Below, piece by piece: positions 6,564 through 12,736 of a DNA stretch of 21,098 nt (position 1 is the first letter of the stretch; each line of letters opens with the position of its first letter). A model generated the notes under the pieces. The model did not search any database. It worked only from the letters and a program-made list of their open reading frames with translations, and was not told the origin of the DNA. The translations under genes were made by a program, and so were the position numbers. The stretch spans positions 1 to 21,098 of the forward strand of contig CAJGBX010000012.1 of NCBI GenBank assembly GCA_904501685.1. Reading direction: 5' to 3'. Source of the stretch: Clostridiaceae bacterium (lineage in GTDB: Bacteria > Bacillota > Clostridia > Oscillospirales > Acutalibacteraceae).

Positions 6564-7742
6564 ATGGATATTAAGGAATTAGCTTTACAAAAGCATTATG
6601 AATGGGCAGGCAAGCTGGAAATTAAGTCACGTACTCCCGTTACTAATAAAGAACAGCTTTCCGTAGCATACACACCCGGTGTTGCCGAGCCGTGTATGGT
6701 TATTCATAACGATTATGATAAATCCTTTGAATTGACTCGCCGTTGGAACACTGTCGCAGTTATTACTGACGGTACTGCAGTATTAGGACTTGGTGATATC
6801 GGTCCCGAGGCTGGTATGCCGGTTATGGAGGGCAAGTGTGTACTGTTTAAGGAATTTGCTGACGTTGACGCATTTCCGATTTGTGTTCGTTCAAAGGATG
6901 TAGAGGAGATAGTTCGCACAGTCTATCTTATTTCAGGTGGCTTTGGCGGAATTAACCTTGAGGATATTTCGGCACCGCGTTGCTTTGAAATTGAAAAGAG
7001 GTTAAAGGAAATATGTGATATCCCTGTTTTCCACGATGACCAGCACGGTACTGCAGTAGTTGTCGGTGCCGCATTGCTGAATGCACTTCGTTTGACCAAG
7101 AAGGAAATAGGTGAAATCAAGTGCGTTATTAACGGTGCAGGCTCGGCCGGTATTGCCATTGGTAAGCATCTTTTGAAATTAGGTGTTAAGAATCTGACTA
7201 TGGTTGACCGCTTCGGTATCATTTGCGAGGGTATGGAAGGTCTTAATCCTGCTCACGAGGAAATGAGTAAGCTTACAAACCGTGAGAAAAAGATGGGTAC
7301 GTTAGCTGATGCTTTAGCAGGTGCTGATGTATTTATCGGTGTTTCGGCTCCGAACATTGTTACTGAGGAAATGATTAAGTCTATGGCAAAGGACCCGATT
7401 TGCTTCCCGATGGCCAATCCTGTTCCCGAAATTATGCCTGATTTAGCCAAAAAGGCCGGTGCAAAGGTAGTTGGTACCGGAAGAAGTGACTTCCCGAATC
7501 AGATTAACAACGTTATGGCCTTCCCGGGTATTTTCCGAGGTGCATTGGATGTACGTGCTTCCGATATTAACGAGGATATGCAGATGGCAGCATCGTTGGC
7601 TATTGCATCGCTCGTTTCTGATGAGGAATTAAAGGAAGACTATATAATGCCGTTTGCATTTGATGAGCGTATCGGTAAGACGGTAGCTAAAGCAGTTGCC
7701 GAGGCTGCTATCAAATCCGGTGTTGCAAGAATTAAAAAGTAA
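6564..7742 (+). CDS. Malic enzyme (NAD(P)-dependent, decarboxylating)
   Basis: 392 residues, the short bacterial type without the C-terminal phosphotransacetylase-like domain. It converts malate to pyruvate and CO2 with reduction of NAD(P)+ and needs a divalent metal. Seen are the N-terminal SVAYTPGVAEPC with catalytic Tyr36, VMEGKCVLFKEFADVDAFPI with the catalytic Lys, metal ligands in NLEDISAPRC (E133/D134) and PVFHDDQHGTA (D158/D159), the Rossmann GAGSAG (about 191-196) and SAPNIV then MANPVPEIMPD. The strong ribosome binding site AGGAGGAG (6551-6558) sets ATG 6564. It is the second gene of an operon with the Ldh2-type dehydrogenase and is closed by a symmetrical terminator. Cofactor choice cannot be read securely. 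Confidence 0.93.
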   Translation: MDIKELALQKHYEWAGKLEIKSRTPVTNKEQLSVAYTPGVAEPCMVIHNDYDKSFELTRRWNTVAVITDGTAVLGLGDIGPEAGMPVMEGKCVLFKEFADVDAFPICVRSKDVEEIVRTVYLISGGFGGINLEDISAPRCFEIEKRLKEICDIPVFHDDQHGTAVVVGAALLNALRLTKKEIGEIKCVINGAGSAGIAIGKHLLKLGVKNLTMVDRFGIICEGMEGLNPAHEEMSKLTNREKKMGTLADALAGADVFIGVSAPNIVTEEMIKSMAKDPICFPMANPVPEIMPDLAKKAGAKVVGTGRSDFPNQINNVMAFPGIFRGALDVRASDINEDMQMAASLAIASLVSDEELKEDYIMPFAFDERIGKTVAKAVAEAAIKSGVARIKK

Positions 7743-7761
7743 TTTAATAAACCTTATAACA

Positions 7762-7792
7762 AAAAAAGACTGTCAGCTGACAGTCTTTTTTG
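7762..7792. terminator. Bidirectional terminator between malic enzyme and mntP
   Basis: A perfectly palindromic stem, GACTGTCAG (7769-7777) and its complement CTGACAGTC (7778-7786), is flanked by an A-run on the left and a T-run on the right. Both convergent genes therefore get a hairpin plus U-tract. Confidence 0.88.
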
Positions 7793-7802
7793 TTTGTAGT
7801 TA

Positions 7803-8378
7803 TTAAAATAAATTGATACCTAATCCATCAAGCAGGAAGTTTAATCCTAAAACAATTAGGATAGCACCTCCGGTAAATTCGGCTTTTGATTTATACTTTG
7901 CACCGAATATACTGCCGATTTTAACACCTAAGCCGGACAGTAAAAACGTTGTCACACCAATAACACCGACAACTAAATAAATTTTAATACTGTCTACACG
8001 TCCAACTAAGGCAACACCGGCTGCAAGTGCATCAATGCTTGTTGCGATAGCCATAGTAAGCATAACTCTAAAAGCAAGTGAGCCACCGGTACAGTTTTCA
8101 TCATCTTTAGATAACGCTTCTTTAATCATATTTGCGCCGATAATAAATAAAAGAATAAATGAAACCCAGTGGTCGAATTTTTCAATAAAATCACTGAAAA
8201 ACATAACAAGATTAAAGCCAATGAACGGCATTAAAGCCTGAAAAAAGCCGAACCAACTACCAACTATAGAGCATTGCTTTAATCCGGTTTTGTTCATAGC
8301 AAGACCCTTGCAGATAGATACTGCGAACGCGTCCATAGAAAGTCCAATACCGAGTGCTATAATTTCAAATAAGTTCAT
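7803..8378 (-). CDS. mntP: Manganese efflux pump MntP
   Basis: 191 residues, typical for MntP (187-190). It exports Mn2+ across the cytoplasmic membrane. The protein has six hydrophobic segments in two related halves, each with the family's membrane-embedded aspartate: GLSMDAFAVSICKG (D16) and AIATSIDALAAGVA (D116). It lies 11 bp after the histidine phosphatase gene, with AAGGAGATT before ATG 8378, so it is the distal gene of a two-gene unit. Many mntP genes sit behind a yybP-ykoY manganese riboswitch; the 11-bp gap excludes one directly upstream, and the promoter region of the unit is also too short. Regulation must be by other means. Confidence 0.94.
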   Translation of the reverse strand: MNLFEIIALGIGLSMDAFAVSICKGLAMNKTGLKQCSIVGSWFGFFQALMPFIGFNLVMFFSDFIEKFDHWVSFILLFIIGANMIKEALSKDDENCTGGSLAFRVMLTMAIATSIDALAAGVALVGRVDSIKIYLVVGVIGVTTFLLSGLGVKIGSIFGAKYKSKAEFTGGAILIVLGLNFLLDGLGINLF

Positions 8379-8389
8379 ATGTAATCTCC

Positions 8390-9031
8390 TTATACATTTT
8401 TGGGACGTGATGACTTTAATTCACCTAAAAATAAATCGTTACTATATTCAATAACGTTAAAATCACCGTCAATATAATCAACAACAGTAACCGAGGCGTT
8501 AGTTGCCCATTTTATGTTTTTCATTTCACTTAAGGGTAGGTGATTTGCATAAGTAATAAATGTGCGTAATGCACAGGCGTGAGTGAAAATGGCCACAGCT
8601 TTACCGTCATTTGACCTTGCTATATCGGAAACACAGTCAACAACTCTTCTTTGAACCTCATCTAAGCTTTCGCCGTTTTCCGGATGTGCATTACCGATAT
8701 CAGTAAGCCAGGTTTCGTAGCTTTCCTTGTACTCGGTTTTTAATACAGAATACTTTTTATTTTCCCATTCACCTGCAAATATCTCACGAAGTTCTTTTTT
8801 CTTTTGAGCTTTTTTACCTGAAAGCTTTAAATATTCGTTACAGGTATTGTATGCACGGGATAGGTCACTTGAATATACTTTATCTATATGTATATTATTT
8901 AAATAACTTGCAGTTTCTTTAGCTTGCGCGTAGCCCAGCGGGGAAAGGTCAATGTCCGTATGACCTAAAAAGACTTCGTTTTTGTTTCCAAGACTTTCTC
9001 CATGTCTTATAAAATAAATTCTGCAGCTCAA
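8390..9031 (-). CDS. Histidine phosphatase (phosphoglycerate mutase superfamily)
   Basis: 213 residues from a TTG start at 9031. The catalytic RHG triad is in IYFIRHGESLGN (H10). Also visible are the GHTDIDLSPLGYAQA segment, SSDLSRAYNTC, the acidic GEWEN, and the second catalytic His in VAIFTHACALRTFI. This is the pattern of CobC/YhfR/PhoE-like small phosphatases; the substrate cannot be told and no cobalamin genes are nearby. AGGTGAT (9036-9042 on the plus strand, read in reverse) fits the TTG. An open frame extends to 9094 and would add a hydrophobic N-terminus, but the promoter for this gene lies inside that stretch, so I reject it. mntP follows after 11 bp. Confidence 0.85.
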   Translation of the reverse strand: MSCRIYFIRHGESLGNKNEVFLGHTDIDLSPLGYAQAKETASYLNNIHIDKVYSSDLSRAYNTCNEYLKLSGKKAQKKKELREIFAGEWENKKYSVLKTEYKESYETWLTDIGNAHPENGESLDEVQRRVVDCVSDIARSNDGKAVAIFTHACALRTFITYANHLPLSEMKNIKWATNASVTVVDYIDGDFNVIEYSNDLFLGELKSSRPKNV

Positions 9032-9062
9032 AATTATCACCTGAAATTTTAAAATTATTAAT

Positions 9063-9091
9063 ATTATAATGTTTGTTAGCTTTAAAATCAA
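9063..9091 (-). promoter_or_regulatory. Promoter of the phosphatase-mntP unit
   Basis: Minus-strand TTGATT (9086-9091), 17 bp, then a perfect TATAAT (9063-9068). Transcription would start near 9056, about 25 bases before the TTG start at 9031, leaving room only for the ribosome binding site. Confidence 0.78.
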
Positions 9092-9118
9092 CATTTTTTC
9101 TAATTATATATATTTTTT

Positions 9119-9125
9119 TGACGAA
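9119..9125 (+). promoter_or_regulatory. 0A box (Spo0A binding site), phosphatase side
   Basis: TGACGAA matches the Spo0A recognition sequence TGNCGAA exactly. It lies about 30 bases upstream of the -35 hexamer of the divergent phosphatase-mntP promoter and 169 bases before the spo0A start. A seven-base match could arise by chance, but two exact sites in this one short region strengthen the case. Confidence 0.5.
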
Positions 9126-9187
9126 TAAGCGAATAATATTATAAAATTATTTGACGCATTTTGCAATTGGTGAAAATATATCACAAA

Positions 9188-9194
9188 TTCGACA
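9188..9194 (-). promoter_or_regulatory. 0A box (Spo0A binding site), spo0A side
   Basis: TTCGACA on the plus strand is TGTCGAA on the minus strand, the full classical 0A box. It lies about 31 bases upstream of the -35 hexamer of the spo0A promoter, suggesting autoregulation by phosphorylated Spo0A. Confidence 0.6.
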
Positions 9195-9224
9195 TAAATG
9201 TGCTAAATTCCCCCAAATTCCCTA

Positions 9225-9253
9225 TTGCATATCGAGAAATGATATGGTAAAAT
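9225..9253 (+). promoter_or_regulatory. spo0A promoter
   Basis: TTGCAT (9225-9230), 17 bp, TAAAAT (9248-9253) with the TG extension at 9245-9246. The ribosome binding site AGGAGG is at 9275-9280 and the ATG at 9288. The spacer holds a dyad, CATATC (9228-9233) and GATATG (9241-9246), and GCATATC recurs at 9257-9263; this may be an operator. Confidence 0.7.
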
Positions 9254-9287
9254 ATGGCATATCCAATAGAATTCAGGAGGAAAAGTA

Positions 9288-10067
9288 ATGGAAAAGAAAC
9301 TAATTGTACTTATTGCAGATGACAGCACGGAATTCGGACAAAAATGTCAAGAAGTGATTAAATCATATGGTATGGAGCCGGTTTTGTGTCAAAAGGACGG
9401 AAGAATTTTACTTGAATGTGCCGAGAGAATAAGACCGGACGTCATTTTATCAGATATATTTCTGCCGAGTATTGATGCGGTTGGTGTTATGAAAAAACTT
9501 TTTTCAGACAATTTAACAAACAATCCCTTATATTTTGTAATGTCCGGCTTTGGCAGTGCAAGATTGGAATCGGAGGCGTTATCAGCAGGTGCGGCATATT
9601 TCTTCATTAAGCCGATTGATTTTACCGTTTTAGCTGAAAGAATTTTACAAATGTGTGGAATTTCAAATAGGCGGGATAATTTTGTCAATACCAATACTCC
9701 GTTATCCGACATAGACCTTGAAATGATGATTACTGAAATTATACATCAAATTGGAGTTCCGGCACATATTAAAGGATATAAATATTTAAGAGATGCGATT
9801 TTGATGTCGGTTAAGGACCCAGAGTGTATTAATTCGGTAACAAAAGTGCTTTATCCCGCAGTAGCCAAGAAAAACGGTACTACTTCATCACGTGTTGAAA
9901 GAGCAATTCGCCACGGCATCGAGGTTGCTTGGGACAGGGGAGATGTAGAGGTTTTAAATTTATATTTCGGTTATACAGTTCAAACCTGTCGGGGAAAGCC
10001 GACAAACTCAGAATTTATTGCAATGATTAGCGATAAGCTGAGGCTGAGGCTTAAGCTAGCATCGTAA
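9288..10067 (+). CDS. spo0A: Sporulation master response regulator Spo0A
   Basis: 259 residues, close to the usual 265-275. The receiver domain (1-120) has the acidic pair D11/D12, phospho-acceptor D56 in VILSDIFLP, S86 and K108 (FFIKPID). After a linker, the Spo0A-specific DNA-binding domain (about 142-259) contains IGVPAHIKGYKYLRDAI, LYPAVAKKNGTT, the recognition helix SSRVERAIRHGIEVAW (200-215) and GKPTNSEFIAMISDKLRL, which is diagnostic. When phosphorylated it commits the cell to sporulation and stationary-phase programmes. Its customary neighbour spoIVB is absent here; it stands alone, divergent from the phosphatase-mntP unit, with two 0A boxes and a good vegetative promoter upstream. 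A terminator follows immediately. Confidence 0.96.
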   Translation: MEKKLIVLIADDSTEFGQKCQEVIKSYGMEPVLCQKDGRILLECAERIRPDVILSDIFLPSIDAVGVMKKLFSDNLTNNPLYFVMSGFGSARLESEALSAGAAYFFIKPIDFTVLAERILQMCGISNRRDNFVNTNTPLSDIDLEMMITEIIHQIGVPAHIKGYKYLRDAILMSVKDPECINSVTKVLYPAVAKKNGTTSSRVERAIRHGIEVAWDRGDVEVLNLYFGYTVQTCRGKPTNSEFIAMISDKLRLRLKLAS

Positions 10068-10079
10068 AATACATATAAT

Positions 10080-10119
10080 AAGGATAACCGCTGAATTCAG
10101 CGGTTATCCTTGTTTTTTT
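10080..10119 (+). terminator. spo0A terminator, overlapping the 3' end of the DUF421 gene
   Basis: A 14-bp stem, AAGGATAACCGCTG (10080-10093) with CAGCGGTTATCCTT (10098-10111) and AATT as loop, is followed by GTTTTTTTT. Its right arm lies inside the last codons of the convergent gene, whose stop begins in the loop region. On the minus strand no U-run follows, so it serves spo0A only. Confidence 0.88.
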
Positions 10120-10777
10120 TTACAATTGTAAATTCACCGTTTTGGTCAATTGTCATTAAAAATATATCCTTAAGCCTGAGATTTTCCTGCTTGACTTTGT
10201 TTTCAATTTTCTTTTTGGATATATTATATTTTTCCATTGCCTTAGTTAAGAGCTTGCCGTCACTGACAATCAAGCAGGGCATTGTGGTTGGTTGACTTTG
10301 CCCGTTAATATCCAAAACAGAGGCTGTTTGAAATTGAGGCTTTAGCAGGACACTCATTTGACCGTTGGTTTCTAAAATTGCAAATGCAATTTCATTGATA
10401 TCAAATACCTCCTGATTTCGCAAAACCTCCATTAAATCGGGGACGGTAATGCGAAGTTTGTTTAGTATTTTTTGGTCTATAATACCGTTTTCTATAATAA
10501 CAGCTGACCTGCCGTAAACCAACCTTCTGAAGTTTAACGATTTCATAGCGATAAATGATGTCAGAATTTCCAATATTACCAAGGTTACTACTGCTAAAAT
10601 ACCGTAAATAATCGGTGTTTCTGTATCGTCTATAGGTATTGCGGCTATTTCGGACAAAAGTATTGTAATTACCAGTTCCGAAGGTTGCAGGTCGCCGATT
10701 TGGCGCTTACCCATTAAACGTATGGCGGTAATAATTATAAAGTACATTATAAGGGTACGTATTACGGTTGAAATCAT
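10097..10777 (-). CDS. DUF421 family membrane protein (YetF/YkjA/YrbG-like)
   Basis: 226 residues. The N-terminal third holds three hydrophobic helices (about 4-20, 33-50, 56-78) with the family's RLMGKRQIGDLQPSELVITILLSE segment between the first two. The cytoplasmic region then has RRLVYGRSAVIIENGIIDQKILNKLRIT and LMEVLRNQEVFDINEIAFAILETNGQMSV, the DUF421 signature seen in Bacillus YetF. Members occur in spore-formers and some affect germination or envelope properties, but no biochemical activity is settled. ATG 10777 has AAGGTGAA upstream. It is convergent with spo0A and follows rex after a terminator, so it probably has its own promoter (a TATAAT at 10802-10807, minus strand, with a poor -35). 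Confidence 0.87.
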   Translation of the reverse strand: MISTVIRTLIMYFIIITAIRLMGKRQIGDLQPSELVITILLSEIAAIPIDDTETPIIYGILAVVTLVILEILTSFIAMKSLNFRRLVYGRSAVIIENGIIDQKILNKLRITVPDLMEVLRNQEVFDINEIAFAILETNGQMSVLLKPQFQTASVLDINGQSQPTTMPCLIVSDGKLLTKAMEKYNISKKKIENKVKQENLRLKDIFLMTIDQNGEFTIVKKNKDNR

Positions 10778-10820
10778 AAATTCACCTTAAGATTTTTATT
10801 TATTATAACCGTAACACAAT

Positions 10821-10857
10821 AAAAAATAACTCGGCAGAAATAATCTGTCGAGTTATT
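10821..10857 (-). terminator. Terminator of the acn-icd-rex operon
   Basis: Minus-strand stem of 14 bp (10844-10857 paired with 10825-10838, one G-U pair, 5-nt loop), followed by a U-run given by the A-run at 10821-10826. It lies immediately downstream of the rex stop and upstream of the DUF421 gene. Confidence 0.83.
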
Positions 10858-10861
10858 TGAA

Positions 10862-11509
10862 TTAAGACTTATGATTAAAGTTGTCAAGATTGTACCTTAA
10901 GGTCATTAGACTGTCACTTAAATGAACGTTTTCTACACAAACTCCGGGAAATTCCACCGAAATATCATAGTGTGTAAAATTCCAAAAGCCTTTAATATTA
11001 AGTTTGACAAGCTGCTCAACAATATCCTTTGCAGAATCTCTGGGTACACAAAGTATAGCCATATCGGGCTTGTTTTCTTTGCAAAACTCGTCAAGTCTTT
11101 CCATACTGTGAATGGGTAATCCTTGAACGGTTTGACCGACAAGAGAGGGCTTTTTATCGAAAATGCCAATCAATTGAAAACCTTTTGATTCTAAATCAAA
11201 ATGCATTGTCAGTGCTTTACCCATATGACCGGCGCCGATAAGAATTGATTTCTTTGCGGTATTTAACCCTAAAATAAGGCTGATTTCATGATGCAACTGC
11301 TCAATGTTATAGCCGTAGCCTTGCTGACCAAATTCACCGAAGCAGTTTAAATCCTGCCTTATCTGACTTGCTGTCAATCCCATACGAATAGACAGCTCTT
11401 TAGATGAAATCCTAGTCATTCCTTTTGAAATCAAGTCACCTAAAAATCTATGATATCTAGGTAAGCGCTTGATTACCGATGTAGAAACATTGCGGCTTTT
11501 ATTATTCAT
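10862..11509 (-). CDS. rex: Redox-sensing transcriptional repressor Rex
   Basis: 215 residues, the standard Rex length. Rex binds DNA as a dimer when NAD+ is high and is released by NADH. The N-terminal winged helix has SVIKRLPRYHRFLGDL, the ISSKELSIRMGLTASQIRQDL helix-turn-helix and FGEFGQQGYGYNIEQL. The Rossmann domain follows with ILIGAGHMGKAL (dinucleotide motif 91-97), then IGIFDKK, MAILCVPRDSAKDIVEQL and FWNFTHYDI with the C-terminal domain-swap helix. AAAGGAGG precedes ATG 11509. It is the third gene after aconitase and isocitrate dehydrogenase (gaps 26 and 31 bp), so it is expressed with two enzymes that make NAD(P)H and 2-oxoglutarate. A Rex operator at the operon promoter (14730-14747) implies autoregulation. 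Confidence 0.96.
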   Translation of the reverse strand: MNNKSRNVSTSVIKRLPRYHRFLGDLISKGMTRISSKELSIRMGLTASQIRQDLNCFGEFGQQGYGYNIEQLHHEISLILGLNTAKKSILIGAGHMGKALTMHFDLESKGFQLIGIFDKKPSLVGQTVQGLPIHSMERLDEFCKENKPDMAILCVPRDSAKDIVEQLVKLNIKGFWNFTHYDISVEFPGVCVENVHLSDSLMTLRYNLDNFNHKS

Positions 11510-11540
11510 ATTAAAAGCCTCCTTTAAAATTAAATGTTAA

Positions 11541-12710
11541 TCATTTTGCAAGAGCTTTAACAGTTTCCATGACGTAGTCACCAAACTCAGTGCAGGTGCA
11601 ACCGGTATCACGACCGGTAACAGTAAGCTTCTTTTCGGTATACATACAAATGTCAAGTGCCTGCTCAAGTAGGTCTGCTTCCTTTTGTTTACCAATGTGT
11701 GAAAGCAGCATTACTGCGGCACGAAGCATAGAACAGGGGTCTGCAAACTTGTCACGACCCTCGGTTACCATTCTCGGAGCTGAGCCGTGAATAGCCTCAA
11801 ACATAGCGTACTTTTTACCGATGTTAGCACTACCTGCAGTACCAACACCGCCTTGGAATTCAGCAGCCTCATCAGTGATAATGTCACCGTAAAGGTTCGG
11901 AAGAACAAATACCTTGAAATCTCTGCGGCGTTTTTCGTCAATAAGCTTTGCGGTTGTAATATCAATGTACCAGTCATCTGTGGTGATTTCGGGGTATTCC
12001 TCGCCGACCTTCTGACAAATTTTAAGGAACTTACCGTCGGTGGTTTTAATAACGTTTGCCTTGGTGATAATTGAAACACGTTCCTTTTTATTCTTTCTTG
12101 CATACTCATATGCAAGACGTGCAATTCTTTCGCAGCCTTCAGAGGTAGCAACAACAAAGTCAACTGCTAAATCATCGGTTACGTGCAAGCCCTGAGAACC
12201 AACAGCATATCCACCCTCGGTATTCTCACGGAAGAAGGTCCAATCAATACCCTGCTCAGGAACACGAACAGGACGCAGGTTGGCAAATAAATCAAGTTCC
12301 TTACGCATAGCAACGTTAGCACTCTCAATATTGGGCCACGGGTCACCGGCTCTCGGTGTGGTTGTGGGGCCTTTAAGAATAACGTGGCACTTCTTTAATT
12401 CAGCCAAAACGTCGTCGGGGATAGCTTTTCCGACTGCAGCACGGTTTTCAATAGTAAGACCGTCAATCTCATTAAAAACAATCTTACCGGCGTTAACATC
12501 GTCAGCCAAGAGGAAACGAAGTACTCTCTCTGCCTCGTGAGTGATAACGGGTCCGATACCGTCACCGCCGCAAACACCGATAATAAGCTTATCAAGTGCG
12601 TCATAATCGACAAATTCCTTTTCCTGCTTGATTCTTTCAGCACGTTCAGCCTGTGCAATGAGAAGCTTTTCAAATGCTGCAACCGACTCGTTGATTTTAG
12701 TCATATCCAT
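11541..12710 (-). CDS. icd: Isocitrate dehydrogenase (isocitrate/isopropylmalate dehydrogenase family)
   Basis: 389 residues. It oxidatively decarboxylates isocitrate to 2-oxoglutarate. Residues matching the E. coli active site are S130 and N132 in NIESANVAMRKELDL, R136 and R146, Y168 in FRENTEGGYA, K217 in IITKANVIK, and D276/D280 in NLYGDIITDEAA. The Ser and Asn favour isocitrate over isopropylmalate. At the cofactor site (HGSAPRM, 308-314) R313 stands where NADP enzymes have Lys and NAD enzymes Asp, so NADP is plausible but unproven. A charged helical extension of about 40 residues precedes the core IIGVCGGDGIGP. AAAGGAG supports ATG 12710. The gene lies 26 bp after aconitase and 31 bp before rex. 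Confidence 0.9.
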   Translation of the reverse strand: MDMTKINESVAAFEKLLIAQAERAERIKQEKEFVDYDALDKLIIGVCGGDGIGPVITHEAERVLRFLLADDVNAGKIVFNEIDGLTIENRAAVGKAIPDDVLAELKKCHVILKGPTTTPRAGDPWPNIESANVAMRKELDLFANLRPVRVPEQGIDWTFFRENTEGGYAVGSQGLHVTDDLAVDFVVATSEGCERIARLAYEYARKNKKERVSIITKANVIKTTDGKFLKICQKVGEEYPEITTDDWYIDITTAKLIDEKRRRDFKVFVLPNLYGDIITDEAAEFQGGVGTAGSANIGKKYAMFEAIHGSAPRMVTEGRDKFADPCSMLRAAVMLLSHIGKQKEADLLEQALDICMYTEKKLTVTGRDTGCTCTEFGDYVMETVKALAK

Positions 12711-12736
12711 TGTAGTAACTCCTTTATATGTAATGA

